This document shows positions 5,072-5,359 of a DNA stretch of 5,359 bases, in pieces. The stretch comes from Polyangiaceae bacterium (GTDB taxonomy: Bacteria > Myxococcota_A > Polyangia > Polyangiales > Polyangiaceae). The notes beneath the pieces are model-generated. The model saw only the letters and a program-made list of their open reading frames with translations, was not told the origin of the DNA and did no database searches. Numbering within the stretch: position 1 is the first letter of the stretch; each line of letters starts with the position of its first letter. The stretch covers positions 1 through 5,359 of the forward strand of contig JAKVCH010000246.1 of the NCBI GenBank assembly GCA_022447485.1, given 5' to 3'. The translations under genes and the position numbers were made by a program.

Positions 5072-5359
5072 TTAGCTCGCATCTGCTGCTTCTTCTTCGA
5101 AGACAATCAGCGGCTGCTCGTTCTTGGTAATCGCCTCTTCGTTGACCACAACTTCTTTGATTCCTTCTTTTGAAGGAACTTCGTACATCACGTCGAGCAT
5201 ATGCTCCTCCATGATAGCTCGCAGGCCTCGAGCTCCGCTTTCACGCTCGAGTGCCTTGACAGCAATTGCGTGTAGAGCGCCGTCTGTGAACCTGAGCTTT
5301 ACGCCATCCATTTCAAAGAGGCGCTGGAACTGCTTGACCAAGCTGTTTTTCGGACGGGT
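5072..5359 (-). CDS. clpX: ATP-dependent Clp protease ATP-binding subunit ClpX, C-terminal part
   Basis: The gene continues past the right edge; 95 codons and the TAA stop (5074-5072) are visible. ClpX is the AAA+ unfoldase that recognises tagged substrates and feeds them to the ClpP peptidase in the cytoplasm. The visible part is the small C-terminal AAA+ subdomain. It starts in TRPKNSLVKQFQRLFEMDGV, which corresponds to the PKNALVKQYQ-L-F segment of ClpX. It contains the sensor 2 region SGARGLRAIMEEHMLDVMYE, whose GARGLR arginine contacts nucleotide in the family. It ends in an acidic tail EEEAADAS. The IGF loop, Walker motifs and zinc-binding domain would be outside the window. It is followed on the same strand by two stem-loops and then lon, the common clpX-lon order; clpP would be expected further upstream. 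Confidence 0.96.
   Translation of the reverse strand, partial: TRPKNSLVKQFQRLFEMDGVKLRFTDGALHAIAVKALERESGARGLRAIMEEHMLDVMYEVPSKEGIKEVVVNEEAITKNEQPLIVFEEEAADAS

Overview
The window looks like a chromosomal segment of a Gram-negative bacterium, most probably of the deltaproteobacterial / Myxococcota / Bradymonadota sphere. The grounds are a clpX-lon gene order, a small regulator with two LuxR-type helix-turn-helix (HTH) domains, and the end of a gene resembling the DUF6263 family. The lineage is an inference; no rRNA or other definitive marker is present. I see no transposase, integrase, phage gene or CRISPR array.

Layout, left to right. (1) 1-490, plus strand: the 3' end of a DUF6263-like gene that enters from outside the window. 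Its stop codon lies inside a perfect 15-bp tandem duplication. (2) 491-658: convergent intergenic region with a small hairpin and a strong A-tract/T-tract bidirectional terminator. (3) 659-1369, minus strand: a 236-residue regulator with tandem LuxR/GerE HTH domains, with an AAGGAG ribosome binding site. (4) 1370-1950: about 580 bp without a convincing gene. It holds a 17-bp dyad close to the regulator start, an AT-rich stretch with a 10-bp inverted repeat whose arms are 30 bp apart, and a possibly structured element next to the tRNA terminator. (5) 1951-2063, minus strand: tRNA-Val(UAC) with encoded CCA and its terminator. (6) 2110-4911, minus strand: a complete lon gene for a 933-residue ATP-dependent protease. 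It is enlarged by a low-complexity insert between its ATPase and protease domains and by an acidic C-terminal tail. (7) 4912-5071: clpX-lon intergenic region with two stem-loops. (8) 5072-5359, minus strand: the 3' end of clpX.

clpX and lon form the familiar proteostasis cluster. ClpX is the unfoldase of ClpXP, and Lon is the stand-alone AAA+ protease. A terminator between them suggests lon has its own promoter, although I could not identify it. No terminator is visible between lon and the tRNA 46 bp downstream. A perfect TATAAT contains the lon stop codon and may drive the tRNA, so the tRNA may be made both from its own promoter and by read-through from lon.

Most of the window is ordinary housekeeping sequence. 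The items most worth a second look are the Lon insert and tail, the double-HTH regulator with a CxCxH cluster in its first recognition helix, the inverted repeats in its upstream region, and the structured element at 1872-1946.
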